From the NCBI GenBank assembly GCA_037349315.1, contig JBAIAC010000006.1:54370501-54434500 (forward strand): DNA of 64,000 bases, written 5' to 3'. Below are positions 22,969 to 35,410 of the stretch, piece after piece. The notes under the pieces are model-generated. The model searched no databases. It saw nothing but the letters and a program-made list of their open reading frames with translations, and was not told the origin of the DNA. The DNA comes from Chelydra serpentina. Its lineage: Eukaryota; Chordata; Testudines; Chelydridae. The translations under genes and the position numbers were made by a program. Numbering within the stretch: the first letter of the stretch is position 1; each line of letters begins with the position of its first letter.

Positions 22969-23693
22969 CTGCAAGAAAGAGAAAGAGAAAGGATATAATT
23001 GTAAGCAAGATTTTTAGGAGTTTTTCTTTAAAGATCCTAAATCTGTACAGTTCCTTATTTGTTTCTTCAAATTTTTTAAATATGCCTTGACGCACCTATC
23101 CAGTGTACTGGGTGCCTCTCCCATGAATTAAAAATAACAACATAAACAAACAACTGGCCACAAATATATCCACCCCAGCCCAAGCCCTCCTTAACAGAGA
23201 GAGAGAAAAGATAGACTTTTCAAGCATGCTCAGAAGGTTAACAAATTGAGGCTCTTGTGCACCAGTGATGGGGAGCAAGTTCCAAAACGGAGGACCCCTC
23301 ACAAGCAATGCCCTGCCACGCAGCTCCCTTTCACTTATATTCGGAGGGTCCCAGTTTGAGTGCCTCGGCTACCCTCAACAGGAGAGAAAAATCACTATCT
23401 CGGGCAACCAGGTCACTTTGGGCACTTAAATTATGTAATTAGTATATTCAACTTTGGAATCAGGGTATCTCCTTTGGTATTAGGATGGTTGTCTCCTTTG
23501 CAGCATATGTAAATATTAGTGGCATGAAGCAAAACACAAGGTGAAGAAGAGACTTCGTACCAGAACTGTTACTGCACAATGGTGAATATCATGCTAGAGC
23601 AGGACCCAAAGACCTTAGGTTTCTGGTGTTCAGATGCAGTATTTTGGGTTGACTCATTAGAGATGGGGGATAGATACAAAGCTCTGGATCCAA

Positions 23694-25361
23694 GAACATA
23701 AGAATGGCCATATTGGGTCAGACCAAAGGTCCATCCAGCCCAGTATCCTGTCTGCTGACAGTGGCCATTGCTAGGTGCCCCAAAGGGAGTGAACCTAACA
23801 GGTAATGATCAAGTGATCTCTCGCCTGCCAGCCATCTCCACCCTCTGACAAACAGAGGCTAAGGACACCATTCCTTACCCATCCTAGCAAATAGCCATTA
23901 ATGGATTTAACCTCCATGAATTTATCTAGTTCTCTTTTAAACCCTGTTATGGTCCTAGCCTTCACAACCTCCTCAGGCAAGGAGTTCCACAGGTTGACTG
24001 TGCGCTGTGTGAAGAAGAACTTCCTTTTATTTGTTTTAAACCTGCTGCCCCTTAATTTTGTTTGGTGGCCCCTCGTTCTTATATTATGGGAACAAGTAAA
24101 TAACTTTTCCTTATTCACTTTCTCCACACCACTCATGATTTTAAATACCTCTATTGTATCTCCCCTTAGTCTCCTCTTTTCCAAGCTGAAAAGTCCTAGC
24201 CTCTTTAATCTCTCCTCATATGGGACCTGTTCCAAACCCCTAATCATTTTAGTTGCTCTTCTCTGAACCTTTTCTAATGCCAGTATATCTTTCTTGAGAT
24301 GAGGAGACCACATCTGTACACAGTATTCAAGATGTGGGTGTACAAGGTTTTATATAAGGGCAATAAGATATTCTCTGTCTTATTCTCTATCCCTTTTAAA
24401 ATGATTCCTAACATCCTGTTTGCTTTTTTGACTGCCACTGCACACTGCGTGGACGTCTTCAGAGAACTATCCACGATGACTTCAAGATCTCTTTCCTGAT
24501 TAGTTGTAGCTAAATTAGCCCCCATCATATTGTATGTATAGTGGGGTTGTTTTTTCCAATATGCATTACTTTACATTTATCCACATTACATTTCATTTGC
24601 CATTTTGTTGCCCAATCACTTAGTTTTGTGAGATCTTTTTGAAGTTCTTCACAGTCTGCTTTGGTCTTAACTACCTTGAGCAGTTTAGTATCGTCTGCAA
24701 ACTTTGCCACCTCACTGTTTACCCCCTTCTCCAGATTATTTATGAATAAGTTGAATAGGATTGGTCCTAGGACTGACCCTTGGGGAACACCACTAGTTAC
24801 CCCTCTCCATTCTGAAAATTTACCATTTATTCCTACCCTTTGTTCCCTGTCTTTTAACCAGTTCTCAGTCCATGAAGGGATCTTCCCTCTTAGCCCATGA
24901 CAACTTAATTTATGTAAGAGCCTTTGGTGAGGGACCTTGTCAAAGGCTTTCTGGAAATCTAAGTAACCATGTCCACTGGATCCCCCTTGTCCACATGTTT
25001 GTTGACCCCTTCAAAAAACTCTAATAGATCAGTAAGACATGATTTCCTTTTACAGAAACCATGCTGACTTTTGCCCAACAATTTATGTTCTTCTATGTGT
25101 CTGACAATTTTATTCTTTACTATTGTTTCAACTAATTTGCCCGGTACTGATGTTAGACTTACCGGTCTGTAATTGCCGGGATCACCTCGAGAGCCCTTTT
25201 TAAATACTGGCATTACATTAGCTATCTTCCAGTCATTGGGTACAGAAGCTGATTTAAAGGACAGGTTACAAACCACAGTTAATAGTTCCACAATTTCACA
25301 TTTGAGTTCTTTCAGAACTCTTGGGTGAATGCCATCTGGTCCCGGCGACTTGTTACTTTCC
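23694..25361 (-). mobile_element. CR1 LINE, 5'-truncated, RT fragments and 3' end
   Basis: On the minus strand this reads the C-terminal half of CR1 ORF2 in broken frames. At 25291-24959 is an RT segment with NYRPVSLTSVPGKLVE and HGFCKRKSCLTDLLEF. At 24710-24525 is FADDTKLLK, the catalytic aspartate box. At 24528-24274 and 24313-23795 are the downstream region (KANRMLGIILKGIENK; ERLKRLGLFSLEKRRLRGD; NLWNSLPEEVV). The 3' untranslated end (tcctgtctgctgacagtgg and its neighbours) lies at 23694-23850. The endonuclease and the N-terminal RT part are absent. Frameshifts and in-frame stops make it non-functional. Confidence 0.93.
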
Positions 25362-26911
25362 TAAAGTTTGGAGCCATTCAGATCCAGGGAATTGGCTTAA
25401 TTTTTTATTTTTAAGAAAAGAGGAAAAGGAGAGAAAGTCTCTATTCTCTGACCTACATTAATGTAGACAAGAAAGGCACCTCTATGGGAAGAGATGGACT
25501 AGAAGACCTGATAGGTCTTTACTGTTTCCTGTTCATCTGACTGGCCAATGTATTCTACAGCAAAATAATTTGAAAGCCATTCTTTGCCACAGAACTATAG
25601 GCCAGAATCTAACTATCATGTAGAGAAAACGTGTATAGCCTTCTTTCATGGTTGAGAACAAAACATAATGGAAATGTAAACATATGCAGCACTGCATATG
25701 CATTGCCCTATTTATCTCAGTGGGCTGTTAAATTTGAAGCTTAATTAACAATATTAACTGCTTCACCACTGATCATTTTAAACAGGAAAAAAAATCAGTT
25801 ATTGTCCTAATCCCAAACTCCCAGAACACCTCCTCTAGTTCCAGAAGTCCCAGCTATTCTCAACCTAGAGGCTAAAATACTTTCAGGATCCCTGACAATT
25901 TCTACATAGTAATTTTGCAGCGTGAAGACCAAATCTGCAGCACACTGAAAACAGCAAATGTGGAAACAACATAAACTAAATTGAATCAACAAAATAAACA
26001 GTGTTGGGGGCACTTTGTTGATTGTAGCATTTATTTGCACATTACAAATCTTAGTTTAAAATAATCAAATGAATCTGCCACAGAATCTCCTCCCTGCTGC
26101 ACCAGACAGCAGTAGAATCTAGGGCCCTTGCCACAGAGTTTAGTTTCAAGTTGCCATGGAGCACACAGGGTCCTGTTTATATGTACTGAGCATTCCAAAA
26201 AGGAGGCAAACTACCACCATCTTTACCAGTCAATCAGCACTCTCCATTACCTAATGTTCCAAGAACAGTACAAAACCACATGCACACATACACAAAATAA
26301 AATAAATGAAATCACAATTGGGAAATTTGAATGCTGACAGACCGATGGGAAGCAAGCCATTTTCAACAATCAAAGGCAGTGTTTACAACAACATTTAAAG
26401 GAACTCACATTTTTATGTCAAAACAAGTAAGAACCATGAAACATTGTATGGCACAACATGCAAATACATTCTATCAGAGTTGGAAAATACGTCAACATAC
26501 CCTGGAGCCAAAATGACAAACATCCTGCACTCCCTGAAAGCTTTCCCCGGTGTGTAAACATACAGCTATTAAATGAAGTAGCTGGAATCTCAGGCATTTC
26601 TTGAGTTTTAATGACATGTAAATTATTAACTGAAGATTTTGGCACTCTAGAGTTACTAGTTTCATGTCTAAAACACTCAAAAATCATTGTAAAGTATTTT
26701 GACTCTGCCTCTCCAACCCCCCTCCACCCCCCCCCAGTCTCCAAAGAGGCACACTAACATGTCGCTCAGATCATAGCTGACACCAGCTCAACACACAACT
26801 CCAAACACATTTTTTCCCTGCTAAGTAAAGGGAAAATTAGCTGTATGCAGGTCCCCACTGTCTGGCCAATGTGACCGAATAAACATGCAGACTGGGCTTC
26901 ACACAGCCTCA

Positions 26912-27375
26912 GACAGTGCTGGTTCTAGGGGTGGGCAAGCAGTGTGGTTGCCATAGGTGCCAAATTCCATGGGACGCTATCGGGCCGGCTCTAACTTTTT
27001 TCCCTCCCCAAGCAAAAACAAAAAACAAAAACCCAAGCACCGTCCCACCGAAACAAAAACAACAACACCCCCCCCAGCACCCACGGAAACACCCCCCTCC
27101 CAGTGTTGCGCTGCAACAACCCCCCCACCAGCATCTCTCCTGGCTGGGGCGAGGGCGGCAAGCCCAGCCATGGCCCCGCTCTCCCGGCCGGCCGGAGCTC
27201 CGCGGGGCGGGCGGCATGCCTGCCCGCAGCCCCTCCCCCGAGCGCCACCCCGCCACAGTATGTTTTTAAAAAAACAAAAACAAAAAAAAACCAACACACA
27301 CCTAAGCACCGCCCCCCCAAAGGTGCCGCCCCAAGCACGTGCTTGGTAGGCTGGTGCCTGGAGCCGGCCCTGGAC
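26912..27375. mobile_element. Probable hAT-like non-autonomous element
   Basis: The imperfect inverted ends CAGTGCTGGTTCTAGG and CCTGGAGCCGGCCCTG flank a segment of C-rich and A-rich runs (aaacaaaaac blocks at 27015-27060 and 27262-27295). No matching TSD is visible. The overlapping open frames on both strands are low-complexity. Confidence 0.55.
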
Positions 27376-29080
27376 GCTGTACCCCTTTCTGATTGGCCAG
27401 CTGTGGTGTTTTAGGGGGTTCAGCTGCTTACGGGGGGCATCTAAAACATTTTTTGGTGACCGGGAAAATGTCTAGAGCTGCTTCTGCCTTAACAGTGTCA
27501 GTTGTAGAGAACCTACAGTGCTGTCTCTTGGTATCATTTTGCAGGATGCAGAGTCCAGTTGGCTACCTTCTGCCCCGCATGTTTGCAGGTGACTGCATTT
27601 TTTTCTGCTTTATGCAAATATGCAGCATCAGCCAGAATTTGGCTCTCTACACTTTTATGAAGTTAATGCAGGACACCTATAATGCTGCCTCATTAGGACT
27701 TGCAGAGTGAAGCTAAGCTGTTCTATTCCCAGAGGTACACACTAGTGGAACATTATAGGTACCCAGAACTAAATTTTAATGGAGGAGTAAACACATGCAG
27801 CTGCCAAGGCTATTTACGCGGATAACGGTGGCTCACTGCAGAACATGCAGACATGACTACAAGCATACTAGTCAAAGTGTTCGCAATGAGGATGGTTGGT
27901 TGGTTTAAATAAACAGCAATGATTTGGATTTTTTGAAAGGTTAGCATATTCTTAAGCAGTTTATAACACAAATCCTCTTGAGTGTATTTTATTACTATCC
28001 AAGAATGGCTATGTCACTTGCACATTATGTCTTGTAACATTTTTTAATATGTGAGTGGCAAAGTGGTACAGAGGGGGCAAGAACAGTCATAACACAATAC
28101 AGAATTGGGTCCCAGGCCTGTAAGAATGGCACAGAAGGTGTGTGAAACACACTGATGAGGAAATTACAGGACTGTTAATCGTGGATTTTTGTGGCTTGCA
28201 TGAGTTAGCCAACCACATCAGCACTTCCAAGATGGTGTCTGTAATTTCGTTCAAATTGAGCCTGCTGGAGGCACTTATATAGATTTTTGGAAAATAAATA
28301 TAGTTAGACTAGAGGGCATGTCAATTAAAAAAAGAAAATACCCCATGTCCTAAATGGCCCAGACATTAAATTACAGCCACCATCTTGGAATCACCATGCA
28401 GGGAGGTTTCACAGCTCAGGCAGGACTCCTAAAAATTACATGCTTGACCCTATAGAAATATCCTCCCTGTATAACTGGTGGTTCTGCAGAGTTTTGTCTC
28501 CCCCCCCACCCTATTTTATACAGTTAAGAAAAAGTTAAAACCAAAACACATAAAGCAGACAAGAGCCAGGAATTTCAGAATTAAATCTCTCATTCTGTTC
28601 TTTATTCATCCCACTGGGTATTGTATTGCTACATACATCATATCAATTAGTTGAAAGCAATACACTAGCTAAGCACAATGGACTAAGTTAAGAATTGACA
28701 CCCACAAAAAATAGAACCAGGGTTTCTCTCTGCATTGCCGCCTCTTCCTCTCTGCCCACCTCCCCCAACCACCATAGGCAAGTTTAAAGCACCATCATTC
28801 TCTCATTTCCTACAGCTTTGCAAGGGCTTCCTCGTAAGGCTCACCTCAAGTGGTTGTAGTGAGACAATGCCAAAATGGACCATTTAAAAACACAACAGGG
28901 CAAATTCTGCTCTCAGTTACCCCGGTTGAAATCCAGAATAACTCCAGTGAAGTCAGTAACATTAACAGTTTTTTGCAACTGTTCTTCCACAAGGGAGTCT
29001 CACATCAAGTCCATTTTATGGCTTCCCATCTCCCCACCATGAGTCTGGGCATATATCCCATGGAATCCTCTGCTACTTAC

Positions 29081-31883
29081 CACTGATTGTGTTCCTCGTG
29101 TGGATGATGTTGTAACCGGTGTTATAGTTATGGTACTTGTCACTTTGCTTGCTCCAGGCCTGGAGGAGAAATGGTTCCTGGGGGAACGAAGGACGGTACC
29201 AGTCATAACTTCCTTTTCTGCTGCTACATTCATTGGTCTGACTGTTATCACAGGACTAGCTCCCTCAGAAGTAGCACCAGGGGAGCGTTTAAACTGAGAA
29301 CCTAAGTGAATGTGAATTTTGTTGTCCTCTGTTGTTATAATGTTGGCATTGGCATTGTACTTCCGGATTGGGGTTGGGACAGTTTGTTTTTCTGGTGTTA
29401 CTTTGAAAACAGCCCTTCCCATGGTCATATCCTGCAATTCTGGAGAGACAGAAATTTCTGCTGGTGCTGCAGACGTAGATACTGTCATAATCTGAATTGG
29501 GGATGTGGGTCTTTCCATGAAAGGAGCTCTCCCTCCATCTGAGGACTTTTCTCTGGAGAATGTAGTTATAGTAACAGGTGACATAGCACGCTCTGGGCCC
29601 ATTAAGCTCTCGCCACCTTTTCCTTTTTGCGACACATTTGGAGAGGGAATGATGGTAATCCGTGGCTTCTGATTTCCCAAGGTTGGAATGACAGTGGTGC
29701 TTGAAAAGAATTCCTCAGATGTTGGGCTAGTTATCTCCAGAGTAGCTGTACTATTCTCATGATCTGGAGTCACCCGAATATGAAGAGGTTGCCCCTGCTT
29801 TGGGGAAAGGACAACCTCTCCAGGATGTCCTGGGCTTCCATGTGTTCGGACTCCTTTATCATGAGCTGCCTGGGACACATTCTCTCTTTTTCTCATCCAT
29901 GGTATCCAGGATTTCCTCATTGCAAGCTCATTTGCTGCTGGGGGATATCTGTCAAGCACAGATGAGCGCTCTATGGGTTTTTTCAGCCCTACCTGTCGCA
30001 GATTACTCATGATGTGATTTTCCTCTTGGAAGGATTTCCTTATAAACACGGCTGGGGTTTCTTCTTCTGCTGCTTCATTGCTTACTGCATCAGTCTGCAC
30101 CCCAGTGGATGTCACAGGAACATCTACCATTCTTCTACCATTCATGCTGGGTCTGAGGACACGACTGTAACGCTTAGAAAGCTCTAACTCTTTTGTTAAA
30201 TTCAGGACTTCCTGACCCATATTTTTGTTTTTATCTTCTTCTTCCATAAATCTTTGCTGAAGAACGGAATAATCAACTTGGAGCTGGGAAAGCTGATCTT
30301 CTTTGTTCATCAGCTCATGAATTTTTTCCTTAAGAGCTTGCACTTCTGCTTTCAAATCTCTGCTTTTAGCTTCTTCTAACCGAAACCTGTGCCTCAACTC
30401 TGCTTCCTGACTCACCACTTCACCCTTCTCTATTGCTTTGTTTTTGGCAATCTGGAGCTTCATTTCCTCCAGTTGTTGAGAAAGGAAGTTAGCTTTGTTC
30501 TGCTCAGTCCTAAATTTCTGCTCCAGTTGATCATATTCATCCTCTGTCTTCATCAAGTCTCCTTCAACCACTTCCAATTGTTTGAGACGTTTTTTGAGTC
30601 TTTCAATTTCAATGGTTAGTTCTTTAATCTTGTTGTCCTCATGATAAGCAAGTTCTGGTCCTTTTCTGGCTCGACCTCTTGCTATTTTTCTTTCTACTTC
30701 CTCTATACCTTCAATTCTTTTCTTTAACAAGTCAACTCTACAACTCAGTTCAGAGGATTTTTCTTCTTCACTTTTCAGTTTCCCAATTAACTCATCTCTT
30801 TCCTTTGTCAAACTGGACACTTTTCCCTCCATTTCAGTTTTCAGTTTCAAAAGCTTCTTACTTTCGTCTATTAGTTTCTCAGTCACATCCATAACTTTAC
30901 CTTGTTCCACCTTAACATTTTTGTTCAGACCTTCAATTTGTCTTTCTTCCTGCTTTATTTTTTCCATCATATTTTTTCTTTCATCCACCAGCATGACAGT
31001 AAATGACTTCAGCTTGGTGAGGTCCTCCTTTAAGCTTAGTTCAGCTTTTTCCAACTTACTTTCTGAAGATTCAAGATCTTTCACTCGAGTCTTCACCATG
31101 TCCAACTCACTTATTAAGTCTTTGGTTAAATTCTTTTCTTTCTCCAGATTTAAGTGCAACTGGGTACATTCACACTTACTTTTACTAAAAGCCTCTTCCA
31201 GCTTCTCCAGTTCTGACATTCTCTTCTGCAACTTTTCCACTTCAAGTTTCAGCTCTTTGCTATGATGTTCTTCCTCTTGCAGTTTCTTTTTCAGCTCTCT
31301 ACATTGGGATTCAGTTTTTGTGATCTCCTCATCTTTGCCTTCCATTTCAAGTACACGCTTGCGTAGATTTTCCACTTCAGCCATCAAGCTAGAGTTTCCA
31401 CATTCTCCTTTTGCTATTTTATCTCTTAATTCCTGAAGTTCTTCCTCAGCCTTTTGAAGATTTTTGTTAGTTTCTTCTAGCTCCTCAATTCTACGAGTCA
31501 AACCAACCAACTTAAGTCTCAGCTGTCTATTATGTGACTCTTGATTACCCAGTTTAGCGGTCATCTCCTCATGTTCTTGAGAAAATGATAATGTCTTGTG
31601 TTCAAGTTCTGCTTCTAACTTCATCAATTTTTGTCCATCTTCTTTTGTTTTTGAACTAATAACTTTAAGCTTTTCTTCTTCTTCCTTTAGTTTCTGAGCA
31701 AGATCTTGTATTTTCTGACTTTGCTGACCAAGTTGTTCAATATGCATTTGTCTCTCATCCACCAGCATGAGTGCAAATGACTTGAGTTTGACCAGTTCGT
31801 CTCTCAGTTTATTGAGTCTCTTTGTGTGTTCTTTCTCCTTGCGGGCTTGATAGATTTTTTCCTGTTCAAGAAGCTTCTTTAAC
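29081..31883 (-). CDS. FILIP1: FILIP1 large coiled-coil exon
   Basis: This 2803-bp exon lies between a cag acceptor (31886-31884) and a GTAAGT donor (29080-29075). It reads one unbroken frame of about 934 residues, from LKKLLEQEKIYQARKEKE to TRGTQSV. The first roughly 560 residues are a near-continuous coiled coil rich in E, K, L and Q heptads. The motif SFxxMLVDER occurs twice (near the start and about 260 residues on), suggesting an internal duplication. The rest is a proline-, serine- and threonine-rich region with NLRQVGLKKPIERSSVLDRY and several PTSPIQIM/MSPVTITTF-type motifs. The N-terminal CortBP2-like domain is encoded by upstream exons not seen here. The match is to FILIP1 and not its paralogue FILIP1L, both by sequence and by the TMEM30A neighbour. 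Reading past the donor would add 26 intron-encoded residues before a stop at 29000. No frameshifts or stops occur. Confidence 0.97.
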
Positions 31884-31899
31884 CTGAAAAAAATGGAAT

Positions 31900-33560
31900 A
31901 AATACATTATTCAAGTGCAATTTTCCCTTTAAATTTCAAGTTTCAGCCACATTTTCTACAGGTTTTCATGTTTGCATAAGTGTCCAAGAGCACTCTTTCA
32001 ACACTTGGTTCCATATAAGTCTCCCAAAGCACAGTTATTTAAATTAGGGAAGCTTATTGGAAATCACACAAAATCATTTAGTATTCTGAAAACAAGTGTA
32101 AGATTTTATCCTTCAACTATCCTCCCTACACATTTCCCCCTTTATCTGGGTGTAAATACGTTATTTCAGATTTCCTCTTTAATCCAATACATATGTGGCA
32201 TCATTCAGTTGCAGAATATGTTATCTTCAGTTGCAGAGGTGACAAAGAAGATTTTAACACACAGCTTTGAAGTGAACTATTCTAAATGTATTTCTCCATC
32301 ATCTCACCTGAGAAAGTGTACAGTTTACCCAACAGGACATACCTATAGATTTACTGTCCCATTTATACTGTGCCAGCTTTATAAGATGGAAGCCTCATTA
32401 GTTTGTTGTACATGCAAGAATGCGTGAAACGAGATCAAAATTGAGTGAGTAGCTTTTTAAGCAGCAGGCTTCACCGGATCAGCATTGGTCAGAAGTGAAA
32501 CAGCTGAACAGAAGTACAGGATGTCAGCACTCGGTCACCATCTAGACATTGCAGCAGTGGAAAATTAATATAAAAATAGTTTGGCTGCTTAATGACTGCT
32601 ACGTTAAAGACTTAAAAGTGTTTATTTTCCTGGGCTCAATTCCACATACAGCACAGTACACAACTGGTACCGCTCTACTGACTGTGAGGATCAGACTGAT
32701 CAAAGCTTTGGCTATAACACAAATTCTCTACTTGACATGCAGCAATTAGAGAGCAATTGAATTTTCTATCATTTCCCGGAATGTAAAGGCTGATATATTA
32801 ACTAGATTTATTATTATCAGAACAATGATTTAAATCTGTGTTATGTGCAATGATACTTTTCCAGCCCTAGTCATATAACATTTCAAAGCAGAAACAAAGT
32901 ACAGTTGTATACATTTTAGGCTTGTGCTTTAAATCCAGAACACATGGATATCAATGTAGAAAGTGCTAGTGCATTATTTAGCAGAGATTTGTAAAAGAGA
33001 TGATTTTCCACTGATAAAGTGGTACTGTTGTTGTAGGGATATTTGTTGCCATAAATTTAGGAGCACTGCTGTAAAAAAAAGTAACAATATTGTTTTAAAG
33101 AAGAAGATACAGATATGTTTACACAAATTACTGGGAAACTACATACTGTTCAATCCATTATCAAAGTACTCTCAGTTCCCACATGAAGATCCATCCAACA
33201 ATACAAATTCATTTGCTTTCTTCAGTCTATATCCAAAACATTTTAACCCTTCACAACCAAGTGAAGAGCTAATTTATCTGGACCTTGATTTAATAGCAAG
33301 AACTAAATTAACTTGGTTGTCAGTGACTAGTAACATCTCACTCCTGATTCCATGGGGATCAAAAAAGACCAGGAACTGGGAAGAAAAGCCGTAAATGGGA
33401 GGGAAGCCAGAACACTGAATGATGCAATAGGCAGTGAAGGCGAGTGTCAAAGAATGTGACTGAATGAAAAGGTGGGATGGGACGTGGGTGGAAGAGGAGA
33501 GTAGCAACGTTCGAAATGGAACTCATTGTTCGCTCAGGAGGAAAGGCAACAGTGGGAGCA
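31900..33560. other. AT-rich intronic sequence, nothing recognised
   Basis: Two fairly long plus-strand frames (31972-32427, 151 codons; 32963-33394, 143 codons) have no domain, no codon pattern and no splice context that would support a gene. I treat them as chance openings. No repeat boundaries were seen. Confidence 0.5.
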
Positions 33561-33571
33561 GCAATTATCAG

Positions 33572-34444
33572 TAAGGCTACATTTGAATCATGGGTATTTT
33601 TAGTAAAAGTCCCAGACAGGTCACGGACAGTAAACAAAAATTCATGGCCCGTGACCTGTCCATGACTTTTACTAAAAATACCAGTGAATAAAACTTGGGA
33701 GGTCTGCCCAGGGGCCCCACGGGTGCTGGGGGAGGGTAGCCCAGCTGCTTGCAGGCGGGCAGGAGGGGCAGGGTGCTAGGGGAGCACGGGCGGTGGTGCG
33801 CGGCCCGGGACCCCCACTGGTGCTGGGGTGGGGATGGGGGTTGGCGGGGCCGGCAGGCTCCCTACCTGGCTCCGCACCTCCCCCTCAGCAGTAGCAGAGT
33901 TTGGGTGTGGGAGGGGGCAGGGGGTTGGAGCACGGGATGGGGTGAGGCAGGATCTGTGCGGTGCTTACCTGGGGGGCTCCCTGGAAGCAGCGATATCCCC
34001 CTCGCTCAGCTGCGAGGCAGAAGCATGGCCACCTCTGCCTGCAAGCACCTCCTCCGCAGCTCCCATTGGCCACGGTTCCCAGCCAATGGGAGGTGTGAAG
34101 CCAGTGCTCTGGGCGGAGGCAGTGTGCAGAGCTGCCTGCCCATGTCTCCGCCAAGCAGCTGAGTGAGGGGTATGTTGCTGCTTCTGGGGATCCCCCCAGG
34201 TAAGCGCCACCCAGAGACTGCCTCACCCTGCCCCGTGCTCCAACCCCCTGCCCCCTCCGACACCCAAATTCTGCTTCTGGGTACGAGGCCACGGTGGCCC
34301 GAGACTGCCCCAGCAGCGGCCAGTGCACCTGGTGCAGGGGCTGCTTGAGCTGCCCCTGAGCCAGGTGCACCGGCTGCTGCAGAAGTCACGGAAAGTCACA
34401 GAATCTGTGATTTCCATGACCTCCGTGACAAACTCGCAGCTTTA
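33572..34444. mobile_element. Non-autonomous DNA transposon with 8-bp TSD
   Basis: The flanks ATTATCAG (33564-33571) and ACTATCAG (34445-34452) differ at one base. The ends TAAGGCTAC and GCAGCTTTA are imperfect inverted repeats. A sub-terminal inner palindrome (atttttagtaaaagtc and its inverse, 33595-33682) and GTGAC-rich ends (34385-34432) complete the structure. The GC-rich centre (33720-34380) gives long false open frames on both strands. Confidence 0.75.
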
Positions 34445-35197
34445 ACTATCAGGAATTAGGATGCTGTAGCACATAGCACAGAAAAATGGGGAGGGGAAAG
34501 AGAGGGGAAAATCAGGGTGGCTAGCAGAAAACTAAAGAAAATATACTAGGAACAGGAGTAAATCAGTTTTGTCTGTTGCAGCCCCCAAGACATGTGAAAA
34601 ATTAAAGTGAAAAAAAGAAGATCCCCAAGCAACCTGCACTTTCTTTATACATTCTAGGAAATTGTGCATAGGATGACACTACCAACACCAACCTCCGTAC
34701 TTCAAGTTTCTTAACAAACCAGAACTGATGAACTAAGCCCTTATAAGGTCAGGTAAACAAAAAGAACTGTATCCCTGAAAACTCTCAGGCCTCTTTTCCC
34801 CAAAAAGTTAATTTAAAACAGCCTAGGTGTTTGAATTACTGACATTCAATTAAGATACACATCCCCTCTGAATCTGGCTCAGTGTAAATTAGATTCATAA
34901 AAACGGCCATACAGGATCAGAACAATGGTCCATCTAGCCCAGTATGCTACCTTGCAGTAGTGGTCAGTGACAAATGCTTCAGAGGAAATGAACTGAACAA
35001 GGTAATGATTGAATGATCCATCCCATCGTCCAGTCCCAACTTCAGGTAGTCAGCAATTTAGGGACACCCAGAGCAGAGTTGATGGGCCTATCCTCCATGA
35101 ACTTATCTAATTCTTTTTTGAACCCTGTCATACTTTTGGTCTTCACAACATCCCCTGGCAATGAGTTCCACAGCTGATTGTACCGTGTATGAAAAGA

Positions 35198-35410
35198 GGG
35201 GGGAAGGGATAGCTCAGTGGTTTGAGCATTGGCCTGCTAAACCCAGGGTTGTGAGTTCAATCCGGGAGGGGACCATTTATGGATCTAGGGGCAAAAATCT
35301 GTCAGGGGACAGTACTTGGTCCTGCTAGTGAAGGCAGGGGACAGGACTCAATGACCTTTCAAGGTCCTTCCAGTTCTATGAGATAGGCGTATCTCCATAT
35401 ATTTTTTATA
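35198..35410 (+). mobile_element. tRNA-derived SINE nested in CR1
   Basis: The sequence starts gggaagggatagctcagtgg (A box TAGCTCAGTGG at about 35210-35220) and has a B box (GAGTTCAATCC, about 35252-35262). It ends with a CR1-like tail (ccttccagttctatgagat). It interrupts the CR1 copy, so it is younger. It belongs to the same family as 15461-15637. Confidence 0.8.

Larger units (their letters stand above)
22969..29080 (-). other. FILIP1: FILIP1 last intron
   Basis: This 6.1-kb intron runs from the GTAAGT donor (29080-29075) to the cag acceptor at 22971-22969. It contains a CR1 LINE copy (23694-25361) and a GC-rich repeat (26912-27375). The rest (23000-23690, 25362-26910 and 27380-28990) is AT-rich with no supported gene; poly-C and A-rich patches lie near 26720-26740 and 28500. 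Confidence 0.85.

Noticed and set aside
29000..31265. Many plus-strand frames antisense to FILIP1
   Set aside because: Shadows of the long coiled-coil coding sequence on the opposite strand.
29081..31883. Assignment of the large coiled-coil exon to FILIP1L
   Set aside because: The terminal exon and the TMEM30A neighbour fit FILIP1; FILIP1L lies in a different syntenic block in vertebrates.
31972..32427. 151-codon plus-strand frame beside the FILIP1 large exon
   Set aside because: AT-rich, no recognisable motif, and it starts within the FILIP1 intron; most likely a chance opening.
33749..34389. Several 110-160 codon frames on both strands
   Set aside because: GC-rich core of a non-autonomous transposon; no domain and strong overlap between strands.
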